Positions 63,742 to 64,000 of a stretch of 64,000 nt of DNA are shown piece by piece. Origin of the DNA: JANSYA01 sp965243385. Its GTDB lineage: Bacteria; Spirochaetota; Leptospiria; Leptospirales; Leptonemataceae. The notes under the pieces were generated by a model. That model saw only the letters and a list, made by a program, of their open reading frames with translations, did no database searches and was not told the DNA's origin. The stretch lies in NCBI GenBank assembly GCA_965243385.1, contig CBDEUV010000002.1:1178001-1242000 (forward strand), given 5' to 3'. Position 1 is the first letter of the stretch; every line of letters begins with the position of its first letter. The position numbers and the translations under genes were made by a program.

Positions 63742-64000
63742 ATGATTCACATCAAAAACTCCGGGGAAATCGAGAAAATGCGGGACGCATGCCGCCTGGC
63801 GGCGGAAGTCCTGAATGAAACCGGGGCCCGGGTCGCGGCGGGGGTGAGCACCCTCGAACTGAACGACTTCGCGGATAAGCTGACCCGCAAAAACGGCGCG
63901 GTCAGCGCGCCGCTGAACTACAAGGGCTTTCCGAAGAGCATCTGCACGTCCATCAACAACGTGGTCTGCCACGGCATCCCCAAAAAAGAAGACGTCCTGA
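63742..64000 (+). CDS. map: Methionine aminopeptidase, type I (N-terminal part, cut by window edge)
   Basis: 86 complete codons from the ATG at 63742. MIHIKNSGEIEKMRDACRLA and the later SINNVVCHGIP match the start of type I methionine aminopeptidase; the His in VCHGIP is the conserved substrate-side residue. The metal ligands lie beyond the window. It removes initiator Met from new proteins. AAAGGG lies upstream. No N-terminal extension. Confidence 0.93.
   Translation, partial: MIHIKNSGEIEKMRDACRLAAEVLNETGARVAAGVSTLELNDFADKLTRKNGAVSAPLNYKGFPKSICTSINNVVCHGIPKKEDVL

Overview
The window is a GC-rich (roughly 60 % by eye) bacterial chromosome segment. Many exported lipoproteins, YHYH-domain lipoproteins with SCO1, a 7TMR-DISM histidine kinase, low-complexity Leu/Phe/Asp tracts behind lipoboxes and RluA, CNNM and methionine aminopeptidase housekeeping genes suggest a spirochaete of the Leptospirales type. 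That is an inference from gene style, not a proof; I saw no rRNA, tRNA or CRISPR array.

The left part (1-37,408) is dominated by four giant paralogues, called P1-P4 here (4699-9996, 11621-17563, 20210-25561, 31292-37408). Together they are about 22.7 kb, 35 % of the window. Each starts with the same ~440-residue domain (I believe DUF6519), then an Ig-like domain, a conserved hinge, DUF2341, LamG, and trimeric-fibre and tail-collar modules. P1 and P4 end in a C1q-like domain; P2 and P3 end in a tail-collar domain. There are ten collar modules, each with a conserved His-x-His and Glu-Thr-Arg-Pro frame around a loop that differs every time. They look like tail fibres or receptor-binding adhesins, yet no phage structural genes lie nearby. 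Before them sit two tandem secreted M19-like dipeptidase paralogues (1-4231, minus), the first cut by the window edge. Between P1-P4 are an SDR enzyme with an altered active site, a small membrane protein divergent from an AraC regulator, a methyltransferase, a DUF302 protein, a minus-strand YHYH / YwqK / YHYH / SCO1 operon, and a FeeM-like acyltransferase with a TetR regulator.

The middle part (37.5-53.9 kb) holds a 7TM histidine kinase, an FAD oxidoreductase, a beta-propeller lipoprotein, a GT9-like glycosyltransferase, an M23 peptidase coupled to a HAD phosphatase, a GHKL ATPase overlapping a rhodanese, a class V aminotransferase, an astacin-type lipoprotein, a second M23 peptidase, a CPBP protease, an exported protein of unknown function and a pseudouridine synthase.

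The right part (54.0-64.0 kb) holds an acyltransferase with a 51-bp tandem repeat at its 3' end, a TauD dioxygenase directly joined to a class I glutamine amidotransferase, a small lipoprotein, an alpha/beta hydrolase, a membrane-anchored AraC protein, an acyl-CoA dehydrogenase, a CNNM/CorC protein and the start of methionine aminopeptidase.

The non-coding DNA is unusually structured. A promoter-plus-hairpin element occurs three times (after P1, after P2, before tauD) and may encode a small RNA. Two intergenic regions (60.55-60.73 kb and 63.50-63.63 kb) carry arrays of short perfect or near-perfect hairpins. Several palindromes look like operators.
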